Assembly: GCA_028683685.1 (NCBI GenBank)
Contig: JAQUHH010000035.1
Span: 3,939-12,989, forward strand
Length of the DNA stretch: 9,051 nt
Reading direction: 5' to 3'
From: Bacteroidales bacterium
GTDB lineage: Bacteria; Bacteroidota; Bacteroidia; Bacteroidales; WCHB1-69
Under the pieces are notes generated by a model. That model was not told where the DNA came from. It made no database searches and saw only the letters and a list, made by a program, of their open reading frames with translations. The stretch's first letter is position 1. Each line of letters opens with the position of its first letter. Both the position numbers and the translations under genes were made by a program. Below are positions 1 to 6,022 of this stretch, piece by piece.

Positions 1-20
1 TAAAAACAAAGTAAGGAGTC

Positions 21-1220
21 CTAATTTTTTTTGAACGGAGCAATGGCACGTTGATAAATTCCATGAACATACGCGATGGTCATCCCGTAATTGGATACAG
101 GAATACCGTTTTCAATAGCTGGCTTAAGACGATTCAACAATTGTTTCTGGGTCACCATACAGCCGCCACACTGGATAACCATTGCATATTTCTTCATATC
201 CGAAATAGCATCCAATCCTGAAACAAATGTATATTCTAATTTTTTACCCGTAAATTTAGTAAGCCAATGAGGTATTTTCACTCTACCAATATCTTCACAG
301 GACACATGATGTGTGCATGATTCTAAAAGCAATATCTCATCTCCGTCTTTTAGGTTTGATATATGCGAAGTTCCTTTCATATAGTGCTTAAAATCACCTT
401 TCAAACGAGCCAAAACAATAGAAAAACTAGTCAATGGAATATCTTTGGGGATAGAAGCATCCGCTTTCGCAAAAACCTGACTATCACACACTACCAAAGC
501 GGGCTTAGGGTTCATTTTGGGGATGTAAGTATCAAGTTCATTATCTTTTAACACCACTGCTATGGCATCATTGTCCAAAATATCGCGAATTAATTGTACT
601 TGAGGCAATATCATCCGTCCTTCGGGAGCCGCAATATCAATGGGAGTAATCATCAATACTGTATCGCCGGGTTTTATCAAATCACCAATTAAAGTATGGG
701 TTTTATAAACAAATTCAGGGATTTTCAAACGAATTGCCTCGATTACTTTTTCCAAATTTGTTTTGTACAAAGCACTAAAATCAATTAATTCTGTATTGTA
801 CTTCCGAACTTTCTGACGAGTCTCATCCGAAGACCAAACAAGATCACTTTTATTATGAATGCAAATCCAAGGCACTTCGTTTTTTTGAAAATCATGAATT
901 ACTTTAAATTCAACTTCATCAAATTGATTGTTGGCAATCATTAAAATTCCAAAATCGATAATTTTCATAACCTCTAATGTTTTCTGTACTCGTTTTATCC
1001 CCAAATCACCCAAATCATCAATTCCGGCGGTATCTATAATTACCAATGGACCAATGCCACTTATTTCAATGGATTTTTTAACTGGATCGGTGGTGGTGCC
1101 AGCAATATCTGAAACAATGGCTACTTCTTGGTTTGTAAGAGCATTAATAAATGAACTTTTGCCGTTATTACGTCTACCAAAAATACCAATGTGCGGTTTT
1201 TTATCTCTACCTTTACTCAT
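21..1220 (-). CDS. hydF: [FeFe]-hydrogenase H-cluster maturation GTPase HydF
   Basis: HydF is the GTPase and scaffold that, with the radical-SAM enzymes HydE and HydG, builds the 2Fe subcluster and delivers it to apo-[FeFe] hydrogenase in the cytoplasm. The 399-residue protein opens with a TrmE/Era-like G domain: P-loop GRRNNGKS (15-22), GTTTDPV switch I (41-47), DTAG (63-66) and NKSD (123-126). A dimerisation region follows. The C-terminal cluster domain carries C302-x-H304, then 46 residues, then C351-GG-C354, which fits the family's CxH...CxxC iron-sulfur motif. The residue just before C351, often His in the family, is Gln350 here. Length is normal for HydF. The ATG at 1220 is the only sensible start, placing the P-loop 14 residues in. 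It lies 68 bp downstream of folK. No hydE, hydG or hydrogenase gene is visible, though only 20 bp remain downstream. Identity is very secure. Confidence 0.96.
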   Translation of the reverse strand: MSKGRDKKPHIGIFGRRNNGKSSFINALTNQEVAIVSDIAGTTTDPVKKSIEISGIGPLVIIDTAGIDDLGDLGIKRVQKTLEVMKIIDFGILMIANNQFDEVEFKVIHDFQKNEVPWICIHNKSDLVWSSDETRQKVRKYNTELIDFSALYKTNLEKVIEAIRLKIPEFVYKTHTLIGDLIKPGDTVLMITPIDIAAPEGRMILPQVQLIRDILDNDAIAVVLKDNELDTYIPKMNPKPALVVCDSQVFAKADASIPKDIPLTSFSIVLARLKGDFKHYMKGTSHISNLKDGDEILLLESCTHHVSCEDIGRVKIPHWLTKFTGKKLEYTFVSGLDAISDMKKYAMVIQCGGCMVTQKQLLNRLKPAIENGIPVSNYGMTIAYVHGIYQRAIAPFKKN

Positions 1221-1288
1221 GTTTAAATGATTTTGAAAATATCAACGAAAATACAGAAAAAACAAGTACATTACCTAAAAACAAACTT

Positions 1289-1798
1289 CTATAAAAGTTC
1301 GGAACTTATATCAAAACTTTTCACCAATGTTTCATCCTTGCAATTTTCAAGCAACTGCTTGACCGTTAATAACGATTCTGGATGAATCCATTCAGGAACA
1401 AGATCACAAAGCGGAAGCAAAGTAAATTTCCGAAGATGAATTTTAGGATGAGGAACATCCAATTCTGGAGAATGAATAATTTCCTGATTAAAAAAAAGAA
1501 TATCCAAATCAATGGTTCTCGATGAATATGATTTTGACCCTAGATTTCTAATTCTTCCCAATTGTTTTTCGATCTCCAAAAGTTGATATAAAACTTGGAA
1601 AACATCCATCTCAGTTTGCACTTGCAACACTCTATTTAAAAACCAAACATCACTTTCAAATCCCCATGATTCCGACTCATACATTTTTGAAACCAAGTTT
1701 ACAGCACCAATTTTTAGAGCAATCTGTTTTCTCGACTCTTCAAGCATTTGGTAACGCTCACCCATATTTGATCCTTGAAGTATTAAAATAGTATTCAT
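1289..1798 (-). CDS. folK: 2-amino-4-hydroxy-6-hydroxymethyldihydropteridine diphosphokinase (HPPK)
   Basis: HPPK transfers pyrophosphate from ATP to 6-hydroxymethyl-7,8-dihydropterin, the step before dihydropteroate synthase in folate synthesis; it is a soluble cytoplasmic enzyme. The 169 residues cover a complete single HPPK domain. Visible motifs are QGSNMGER (8-15) in place of the usual LGSN, the signature YSSRTIDLDILF (91-102) with R94 and the Mg-binding pair D97/D99, and PHPKIHLRKFTLLPL (116-130). There is no fusion to FolB or FolP. The ATG at 1798 leaves the usual short lead into the first strand. The gene follows the terminator of the beta-barrel gene, so it probably has its own promoter, and it may be cotranscribed with hydF 68 bp downstream. 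It is the second folate gene in the window after the cyclo-ligase, but the two are not adjacent. Confidence 0.95.
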   Translation of the reverse strand: MNTILILQGSNMGERYQMLEESRKQIALKIGAVNLVSKMYESESWGFESDVWFLNRVLQVQTEMDVFQVLYQLLEIEKQLGRIRNLGSKSYSSRTIDLDILFFNQEIIHSPELDVPHPKIHLRKFTLLPLCDLVPEWIHPESLLTVKQLLENCKDETLVKSFDISSELL

Positions 1799-1810
1799 AT
1801 TTATTTAAAG

Positions 1811-1843
1811 AAAAAAGCTGTCTAATTTAAACCAGACAGCTTT
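1811..1843 (-). terminator. intrinsic terminator of the beta-barrel gene
   Basis: A perfect 10-bp stem, AAAGCTGTCT (1814-1823) and AGACAGCTTT (1834-1843), closes a 10-nt loop. Read on the minus strand it follows the beta-barrel stop by 21 bp and its 3' arm runs into six T residues (1816-1811). This is the clearest rho-independent terminator in the window and separates the beta-barrel gene from folK. Confidence 0.85.
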
Positions 1844-1874
1844 CAAATATTTAACATTCAAAATTTAGTTCAAA
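1844..1874 (-). promoter_or_regulatory. candidate Bacteroidota-type promoter for folK-hydF
   Basis: On the minus strand TTTG (1874-1871) is followed after exactly 19 nt by AATATTTG (1851-1844), which matches the Bacteroidota consensus TTTG-N19-TAnnTTTG at all but one position. A transcript would begin near 1840, inside the 5' arm of the terminator stem, leaving a leader of about 40 nt before the folK ATG at 1798. AT-rich DNA gives chance matches, so this is a suggestion only. Confidence 0.35.
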
Positions 1875-2548
1875 ATTTCGTGAAGACCAATAATGATTCC
1901 AAAAGTGGCATTAATTTCATGCAATCTTTCATTTTCATACTTTTTGTTCTTCGCATAAAAATAATCTGTACCCAACGTAAATCCAAAACGGTCGGTCAAC
2001 ATCAAGTTTGCTCTTGCACCAGCATGAAATACAAAAGAAGTAGAAACTTCTTTGAAAAATTCAAGAGTGGCTGATTGCAGCGGGTCACCGTGATATTGAT
2101 ATGGGTAAATTTCTTCATACAAAATCGTTCCTTCTGGCGTACTAAGTCTTTGCAAACCTGCTCCTCCAACAAAAGAAAAAGAATACCACCAATCAGGCTG
2201 AGCAGTCAAATAAGCGTTCACAGTATAATTTTCTACAACATAATGACTTAAATCTGCGGTTGTTTGGGTATAATTATATCGAGGAGTATTTACTCTTTCA
2301 TCTGCAAATTTATTTGGAAATGGCTTATAATAACCATGGTCAGCTTGAAGACCGACCCCAAACATATAATTGAAAAAATAAGCTCCTTCCACTCTTCCAT
2401 GATATCCAGGAAACTCAGTATCCTGAAAACTAATGTTTCCTGCACCTCCGGTAAAACTCATAAAACTAGGATGAATTTGGTAATACTGAGCATTCAAACC
2501 AACTACTGTAAACAGTACTATGAACGATAAAATGATCCTTTTTTTCAT
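1865..2548 (-). CDS. outer-membrane beta-barrel protein, function unknown
   Basis: The 227-residue protein starts with MKKR, a hydrophobic stretch (about 5-17) and GLNA|QYY, a good type I signal peptide with cleavage after A20. This start context and a mature N-terminal Gln are common in Bacteroidota exported proteins. The mature part alternates hydrophobic and polar residues and is rich in Tyr, Phe and Gly, with amphipathic strands such as 55-70, 107-115, 121-134, 171-183 and 187-199, as expected for a small 8-10-strand barrel of the OmpW/OMP_b-brl type. It ends in a probable last strand (ATFGIIIGLHEILN) rather than the classical terminal Phe. No catalytic motif or lipobox is visible. A 120-bp upstream gap and a strong terminator suggest a single-gene transcript. 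The substrate or role cannot be read from the sequence; porin-like, adhesive or structural roles are all open. Confidence 0.8.
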   Translation of the reverse strand: MKKRIILSFIVLFTVVGLNAQYYQIHPSFMSFTGGAGNISFQDTEFPGYHGRVEGAYFFNYMFGVGLQADHGYYKPFPNKFADERVNTPRYNYTQTTADLSHYVVENYTVNAYLTAQPDWWYSFSFVGGAGLQRLSTPEGTILYEEIYPYQYHGDPLQSATLEFFKEVSTSFVFHAGARANLMLTDRFGFTLGTDYFYAKNKKYENERLHEINATFGIIIGLHEILN

Positions 2549-2585
2549 AATTGCGTTATTTAATCTTGCTAATTTATAAAATAAA

Positions 2586-2631
2586 TTGAAACAACATACA
2601 ATATTACGAAAAATAAAAGAAATTGTTTCAA
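2586..2631. repeat. 9-bp inverted repeat in the cyclo-ligase/beta-barrel gap
   Basis: TTGAAACAA (2586-2594) and TTGTTTCAA (2623-2631) are exact reverse complements separated by 28 nt. The site lies 38 bp past the cyclo-ligase stop and 37 bp before the beta-barrel start. On the minus strand the second arm is followed by T-rich sequence, so it may be a weak terminator of the DUF58-to-cyclo-ligase operon. Equally, the arms bracket the candidate beta-barrel promoter, as an operator would. Confidence 0.45.
2599..2631 (-). promoter_or_regulatory. candidate promoter of the beta-barrel gene
   Basis: On the minus strand TTG (2631-2629, within TTTTTG) and TAATATTG (2606-2599) are 22 nt apart, within the 17-23 nt range described for flavobacterial TTG-N-TAnnTTTG promoters, with one mismatch in the -7 box. 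The leader to the ATG at 2548 would be about 45 nt. An alternative sigma70-like pair, TTGTAT (2601-2596) and TATAAA (2578-2573) with a 17-nt spacer, overlaps the same stretch. Either could be chance. Confidence 0.3.
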
Positions 2632-2668
2632 AAAGACATTTAAATATTAATTATAGAAGAAGAAAAAT

Positions 2669-3229
2669 CTACTTTTTTGGAAACGACATAATGGCATCCA
2701 TTTTAACATCTAAAACAGATACCGGCACAGATTCTACCAATTGAAAATCGAAGCAAACTCCTATTTTAACAGCTTTTGTTTTAGGCAAAAACGAATCATA
2801 ATATGCTTTTCCACGTCCCATTCTATTATTTTTGGAATCAAATGCAATTCCGGGCACTAAAATTAAATCTATGGATAAAAAATCTGTAAACAAATCTCCA
2901 ATAGGCTCCATTATTCCAAAAGCAGCTCCAGTATTCATAGATTCCATTCCTTGAAAACGCCTTAACTCAAGGTCATCTCCTTTTACACAGGGCAATAAAA
3001 ACTGTTTTTCATCTTTCCACCTTAAAATCAAATCTGTTAAATCAAGCTCATCTTTCATTGCCCAATAAGCCATTACAATATTAGAATTTAGAAAATCGGG
3101 ATGCTTTTCAATCTCTTTAATAACAATTTGAGATTGTTCAAATCGCTGTTCTTGAGTAAAGTTTTTTTTAATGCCTTTAATTTTCTTTCTTAACTCCGTC
3201 TTTTGTTCTCTAATAATTTCATTTTCCAT
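2669..3229 (-). CDS. 5-formyltetrahydrofolate cyclo-ligase (MTHFS family)
   Basis: The enzyme converts 5-formyl-THF plus ATP to 5,10-methenyl-THF, clearing an inhibitory folate storage form in the cytoplasm. From the ATG at 3229 the product is 186 residues, the usual family length. Visible features are the N-terminal basic helix KTELRKKIK (10-18), MAYWAMKDELD (53-63) in the folate-site region, FGIMEP (104-109), and the ATP-binding glycine-rich loop NRMGRGKAYYD (135-145), followed by KIGVCFDFQL and the terminal MDAIMS strand. An in-frame ATG at 3277 would add 16 residues (MEMARQQS...) that lie inside the epimerase gene and do not resemble the family, so I prefer 3229. The gene overlaps the end of the epimerase gene by 11 bp, which suggests translational coupling, and is last in the DUF58-radC-epimerase operon. 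Common names are fau1 or ygfA. Confidence 0.93.
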   Translation of the reverse strand: MENEIIREQKTELRKKIKGIKKNFTQEQRFEQSQIVIKEIEKHPDFLNSNIVMAYWAMKDELDLTDLILRWKDEKQFLLPCVKGDDLELRRFQGMESMNTGAAFGIMEPIGDLFTDFLSIDLILVPGIAFDSKNNRMGRGKAYYDSFLPKTKAVKIGVCFDFQLVESVPVSVLDVKMDAIMSFPKK

Positions 3230-4370
3230 GTTCAATAATTTTTTTACAAATAAACTCTGCTGCCTTGCCATTTCCAAAAATTTCAGGAAAAGCCAAATCC
3301 TGTCTATTTATAAATAAGTTAAAATTCTCAATTATTTTGGTACGATTAGCATCTACAATTTTAGCACAAGCAGCATCTACAATTTCCACCCATTCCGTTT
3401 CGGAACGCATTATTAAACATGGTTTTTTAAAGAAAAAAGCCTCTTTTTGAACCCCACCAGAATCCGTCATAATTAATTTGCTGTTCGACTCCAACTGAAT
3501 CATGTCAAAAAAAGAGACCGGTTCTGTAATTTTAATTCTTTCTGTTGTAGTAAAATCTTTGTATAACTGACTATCCAACATTTCTGGTAGTTTTTTTGCA
3601 GTTCGAGGATGCAGTGGTAAAACAATTTGGATATCGTTTTTTTGGGAAATTTCGAGCAGAGCACGAACAATATCTGTCAATCGTTCTTTGATATCCGTAT
3701 TATTATCCCGATGAATGGTACACAATACAAATTCGTTGGGTTTGAGGTTCAATTTTTGTAAAATTTGCGAATCTTTCTGTGCTTTTTCTTCAAAAAACAA
3801 AGAGTTATCGAGCATCACATCGCCACAGTGAAAAATAGCAGGATGGTCAACATTTGCTTTTTCAATTTCCGTATTTGAAAAGCCTTCTTTAATAAGATTT
3901 TGAAATCCTGTTTTGGTGGGAGTAAACAATAACGTCGACGCATGATCGGTCATTATTCTGTTTATCTCTTCAGGCATCGATTTATTATAAGATCTCAAAC
4001 CCGCTTCGACATGAATAACAGGCAAATGCAACTTAGCGGCACTCAAAGCACCGGCCAAAGTAGAATTGGTATCCCCATAAACCAATAAATAATTGGGTTT
4101 TTCGGAATTTATTAAATCTTCAATTCCGACCATCATTTTGGCTGTTTGGGCAGCATGCGACATAGAACCAACATTCAAATTATAATGCGGTTCGGGGATG
4201 CCCATTTCTGTAAAAAAAACATCCGACATATTGCGATCGTAATGTTGTCCTGTGTGCACCAATACCTCTTGAATCTGAGGGTCAAATCCATTTTTTATGG
4301 CTCTGCTAATAGCGGCTGCTTTAATAATTTGAGGGCGTGCTCCTATAATGGTTAATATTTTAATTTTCAT
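3219..4370 (-). CDS. wecB: non-hydrolysing UDP-GlcNAc 2-epimerase family protein (WecB/WbpI-like)
   Basis: This family interconverts UDP-GlcNAc and UDP-ManNAc, or epimerises related UDP-diacetamido-uronates, supplying surface polysaccharides. The 383 residues form the full two-domain GT-B fold. Seen in order: GARPQIIKAAAI (10-21), HTGQHYDRNMSDVFF (39-53), YGDTNSTLAGAL (98-109), VEAGLRSYNKSMPEEINR (121-138), TIHRDNN (218-224), LPLHPRTAKKL (251-261) and DSGGVQKEA (303-311). D100, E122, E134 and H220 align with E. coli WecB D95, E117, E131 and H213. GARPQ and LRSYN-MPEEINR differ from E. coli GTRPE and LRTGD, and resemble the branch containing WbpI, so the exact substrate is uncertain. The start is 4 bp after the radC stop and the end overlaps the cyclo-ligase gene. 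No other sugar-nucleotide or glycosyltransferase gene is nearby. Confidence 0.92.
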   Translation of the reverse strand: MKIKILTIIGARPQIIKAAAISRAIKNGFDPQIQEVLVHTGQHYDRNMSDVFFTEMGIPEPHYNLNVGSMSHAAQTAKMMVGIEDLINSEKPNYLLVYGDTNSTLAGALSAAKLHLPVIHVEAGLRSYNKSMPEEINRIMTDHASTLLFTPTKTGFQNLIKEGFSNTEIEKANVDHPAIFHCGDVMLDNSLFFEEKAQKDSQILQKLNLKPNEFVLCTIHRDNNTDIKERLTDIVRALLEISQKNDIQIVLPLHPRTAKKLPEMLDSQLYKDFTTTERIKITEPVSFFDMIQLESNSKLIMTDSGGVQKEAFFFKKPCLIMRSETEWVEIVDAACAKIVDANRTKIIENFNLFINRQDLAFPEIFGNGKAAEFICKKIIEHGK

Positions 4371-4374
4371 TTTG

Positions 4375-5082
4375 TTATAAAAATAATTGATGGGATGAAT
4401 CTTGGTAGCTATAATAACTATTTGAACCTAAAATCAGATGATCGAGCACCTGAATTTCCAACAATTTACCAGCATTTATCAAACGTTCTGTAATCTTGTC
4501 ATCGGCCGAACTGGGCACTAAATTTCCGGAAGGATGGTTGTGTACCAAAATCATTCCCGAAGCTTTGTATTCGAGTGCTGCAATAAACACCACTTTGGGA
4601 TCAACAATGGTAGAAGAGAGTCCACCCATACTAATCTGTTTATCGGCAATAATCTTATTGCTTCGATCCATAAATATCGCCCAAAACTCTTCCTGATGTG
4701 CGGACGAAATAAGCGATTGAGCATATTTGTATGCCTCCTGACTGGAAGTTATTTTATAGCGCTCGAGCACTTGAGCTTTGAGGCGGCGATTTCCCAACTC
4801 CAAAGCAGCCAAAATACTAATGGCTTTTGCATCGCCAACTCCCTGATATTTAACAAGTTCGGAAATACTAATTAAGGAAAGTTCGTTTAAGTTGTTTTTT
4901 TTATCACTCAATATTCGTTGAGCCAAGTCGACAGCTGTTTCTTTTCGATTTCCCGAACCCAGCAAAATAGCGATTAATTCGGCATCAGAAAGGGCTTTTC
5001 GACCTTTTAACAACATTTTTTCGCGGGGGCGGTCGTTTTCATCCCAATCTTTGATTCCCAACTTTTTCACTTCCTTATCCAT
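4375..5082 (-). CDS. radC: RadC family JAB/MPN+ domain protein
   Basis: RadC-like proteins (UPF0758) are widespread and have historical but weak links to DNA repair; the biochemical role is not established. The 235-residue protein has the normal layout: an N-terminal domain opening with IKDWDENDRPREKML (10-24) and SDAELIAILLGSG (32-44), a helix-hairpin-helix around YQGVGDAKAISIL (79-91), and a C-terminal JAB1/MPN+ metalloprotease-like domain. The JAMM zinc motif is complete: H181-N-H183-PSG followed ten residues later by D194, with a candidate acidic partner at E131/E132. It is therefore likely to bind metal. It begins 4 bp after the DUF58 gene stops and ends 4 bp before the epimerase gene, so it is almost certainly cotranscribed. 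The ATG at 5082 matches the family N-terminus. Confidence 0.95.
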   Translation of the reverse strand: MDKEVKKLGIKDWDENDRPREKMLLKGRKALSDAELIAILLGSGNRKETAVDLAQRILSDKKNNLNELSLISISELVKYQGVGDAKAISILAALELGNRRLKAQVLERYKITSSQEAYKYAQSLISSAHQEEFWAIFMDRSNKIIADKQISMGGLSSTIVDPKVVFIAALEYKASGMILVHNHPSGNLVPSSADDKITERLINAGKLLEIQVLDHLILGSNSYYSYQDSSHQLFL

Positions 5083-5086
5083 TTTG

Positions 5087-6022
5087 CTAAAGCATTTTTT
5101 TTCGTTTTATAAAATAAGGCATCAATATTTGGTGAAAACCTTTATTAATATCTGCTTCCACATAGTCAATTTGAAATTGTCCGCACTTTATTTTCAATTC
5201 TTCATAATATTCCTTCATCGCTTTTACATAAAGCTTTTTCACCTCATTGGGATGCAGCTTCAATTCCAAATTACTTTCTAAATCTATAAAACGATAAGGT
5301 CGATTCTGAAATTCAAAATCAATTTCCGATTTTTTATCCAGAACATGAAAAAGGATTACTTCATGTTTATTGTGTCGTAAATGCTGTAAGGCGTCGAAAA
5401 GATCATCTTTTCGAGAAATATCATCGAACATATCGCTAAAAATAACCACCAAAGAACGCCGATTAATCTGTTCGGCAATTTGATGCAAAGTATCAATAGC
5501 GGCTGTTTTCTTCTTATTGTCATCGGCTTTTATAGAAAGTATCTTTTCCAACTCACCAAAAACATATTTTTGATGGACATTGGAAGATTTGGCAGGCGAA
5601 TTAAATTCAATTTGCTCATTAAACACACTTAATCCAAAAGCATCTCTCTGTTTTTTAAGCATTTGTATAATAGCGGCTGCGGCATAAACGGAAAAAACCA
5701 ATTTGTTGGGATTTTCAAAACTAGCCTCTTGATTTACAGGATAAAGCATAGAAGAAGAAGTATCCATGACAATACGGCAACGTAAATTGGTCTCTTCTTC
5801 ATACTTTTTTACAAAAAGCTTATCGCTTCGAGCAAAAAGTTTCCAGTCGATATGACGCGTTGACTCCCCCTGATTGTATATCCGATGTTCGGCAAACTCA
5901 ACAGAAAAACCATGAAATGGACTTTTGTGCAAACCGGTAATAAAACCTTCCACTACCTGTCTGCTAATTAGCTCCAAATGACTGTATCGCCGAAGCAATT
6001 TAATATCTATTTCTTGTGCCAA
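5087..6022 (-). CDS. DUF58 domain protein with vWA-like fold
   Basis: DUF58 proteins are cytoplasmic, often encoded near MoxR ATPases and vWA/BatA-type membrane proteins; their exact role is unknown. In this 311-residue protein the DUF58 core is YNQGESTRHIDW (49-60), preceded by FHGFSVEFAEHR (36-47). It continues into a vWA-like domain with a MIDAS-type DTSSS (87-91, D87/S89/S91), a second conserved acidic loop SDMFDD (196-201) and the basic C-terminus FIKRKKML. No membrane segment is seen. The start must be non-ATG: the frame is closed by a TGA at 6035-6037 and the first internal Met is residue 86, already inside the conserved domain, so TTG at 6022 (giving MAQEIDIKLLRRYS) is the best choice. 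No MoxR gene is adjacent. It heads the operon with radC 4 bp downstream and follows a 191-bp gap. Confidence 0.9.
   Translation of the reverse strand: MAQEIDIKLLRRYSHLELISRQVVEGFITGLHKSPFHGFSVEFAEHRIYNQGESTRHIDWKLFARSDKLFVKKYEEETNLRCRIVMDTSSSMLYPVNQEASFENPNKLVFSVYAAAAIIQMLKKQRDAFGLSVFNEQIEFNSPAKSSNVHQKYVFGELEKILSIKADDNKKKTAAIDTLHQIAEQINRRSLVVIFSDMFDDISRKDDLFDALQHLRHNKHEVILFHVLDKKSEIDFEFQNRPYRFIDLESNLELKLHPNEVKKLYVKAMKEYYEELKIKCGQFQIDYVEADINKGFHQILMPYFIKRKKML

Noticed and set aside
21..1220. Annotation as an Era/Der/TrmE-type ribosome or tRNA GTPase
   Set aside because: The G domain is of that class, but the C-terminal CxH-46 residues-CxxC cluster motif is specific to HydF.
928..1230. 100-codon open frame on the plus strand opposite the start of hydF
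   Set aside because: It lies entirely antisense to the HydF G domain, has no family signature and is a shadow of the real gene.
1284..1299. Small hairpin AACTT/AAGTT at the end of folK as a terminator
   Set aside because: Only 5 bp, A/T-rich, overlapping the folK stop; too weak to support termination between folK and hydF.
1282..1314. Promoter-like pair TTG (1314-1312) and GAAGTTTG (1289-1282) before hydF, 22 nt apart
   Set aside because: The -7 box lacks the initial T and the DNA is AT-rich, so such matches arise by chance; hydF may simply be cotranscribed with folK.
3348..3385. 14-bp direct repeat AGCATCTACAATTT at 3348-3361 and 3372-3385
   Set aside because: Both copies are in frame in the epimerase and encode IVDA. 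The segment fits the family's normal C-terminal region after the SETEWVE motif, so it looks like chance codon repetition rather than a duplication.
4534..4875. 113-codon plus-strand open frame opposite radC
   Set aside because: Antisense to the conserved RadC JAB domain; composition looks arbitrary, without recognisable motifs.
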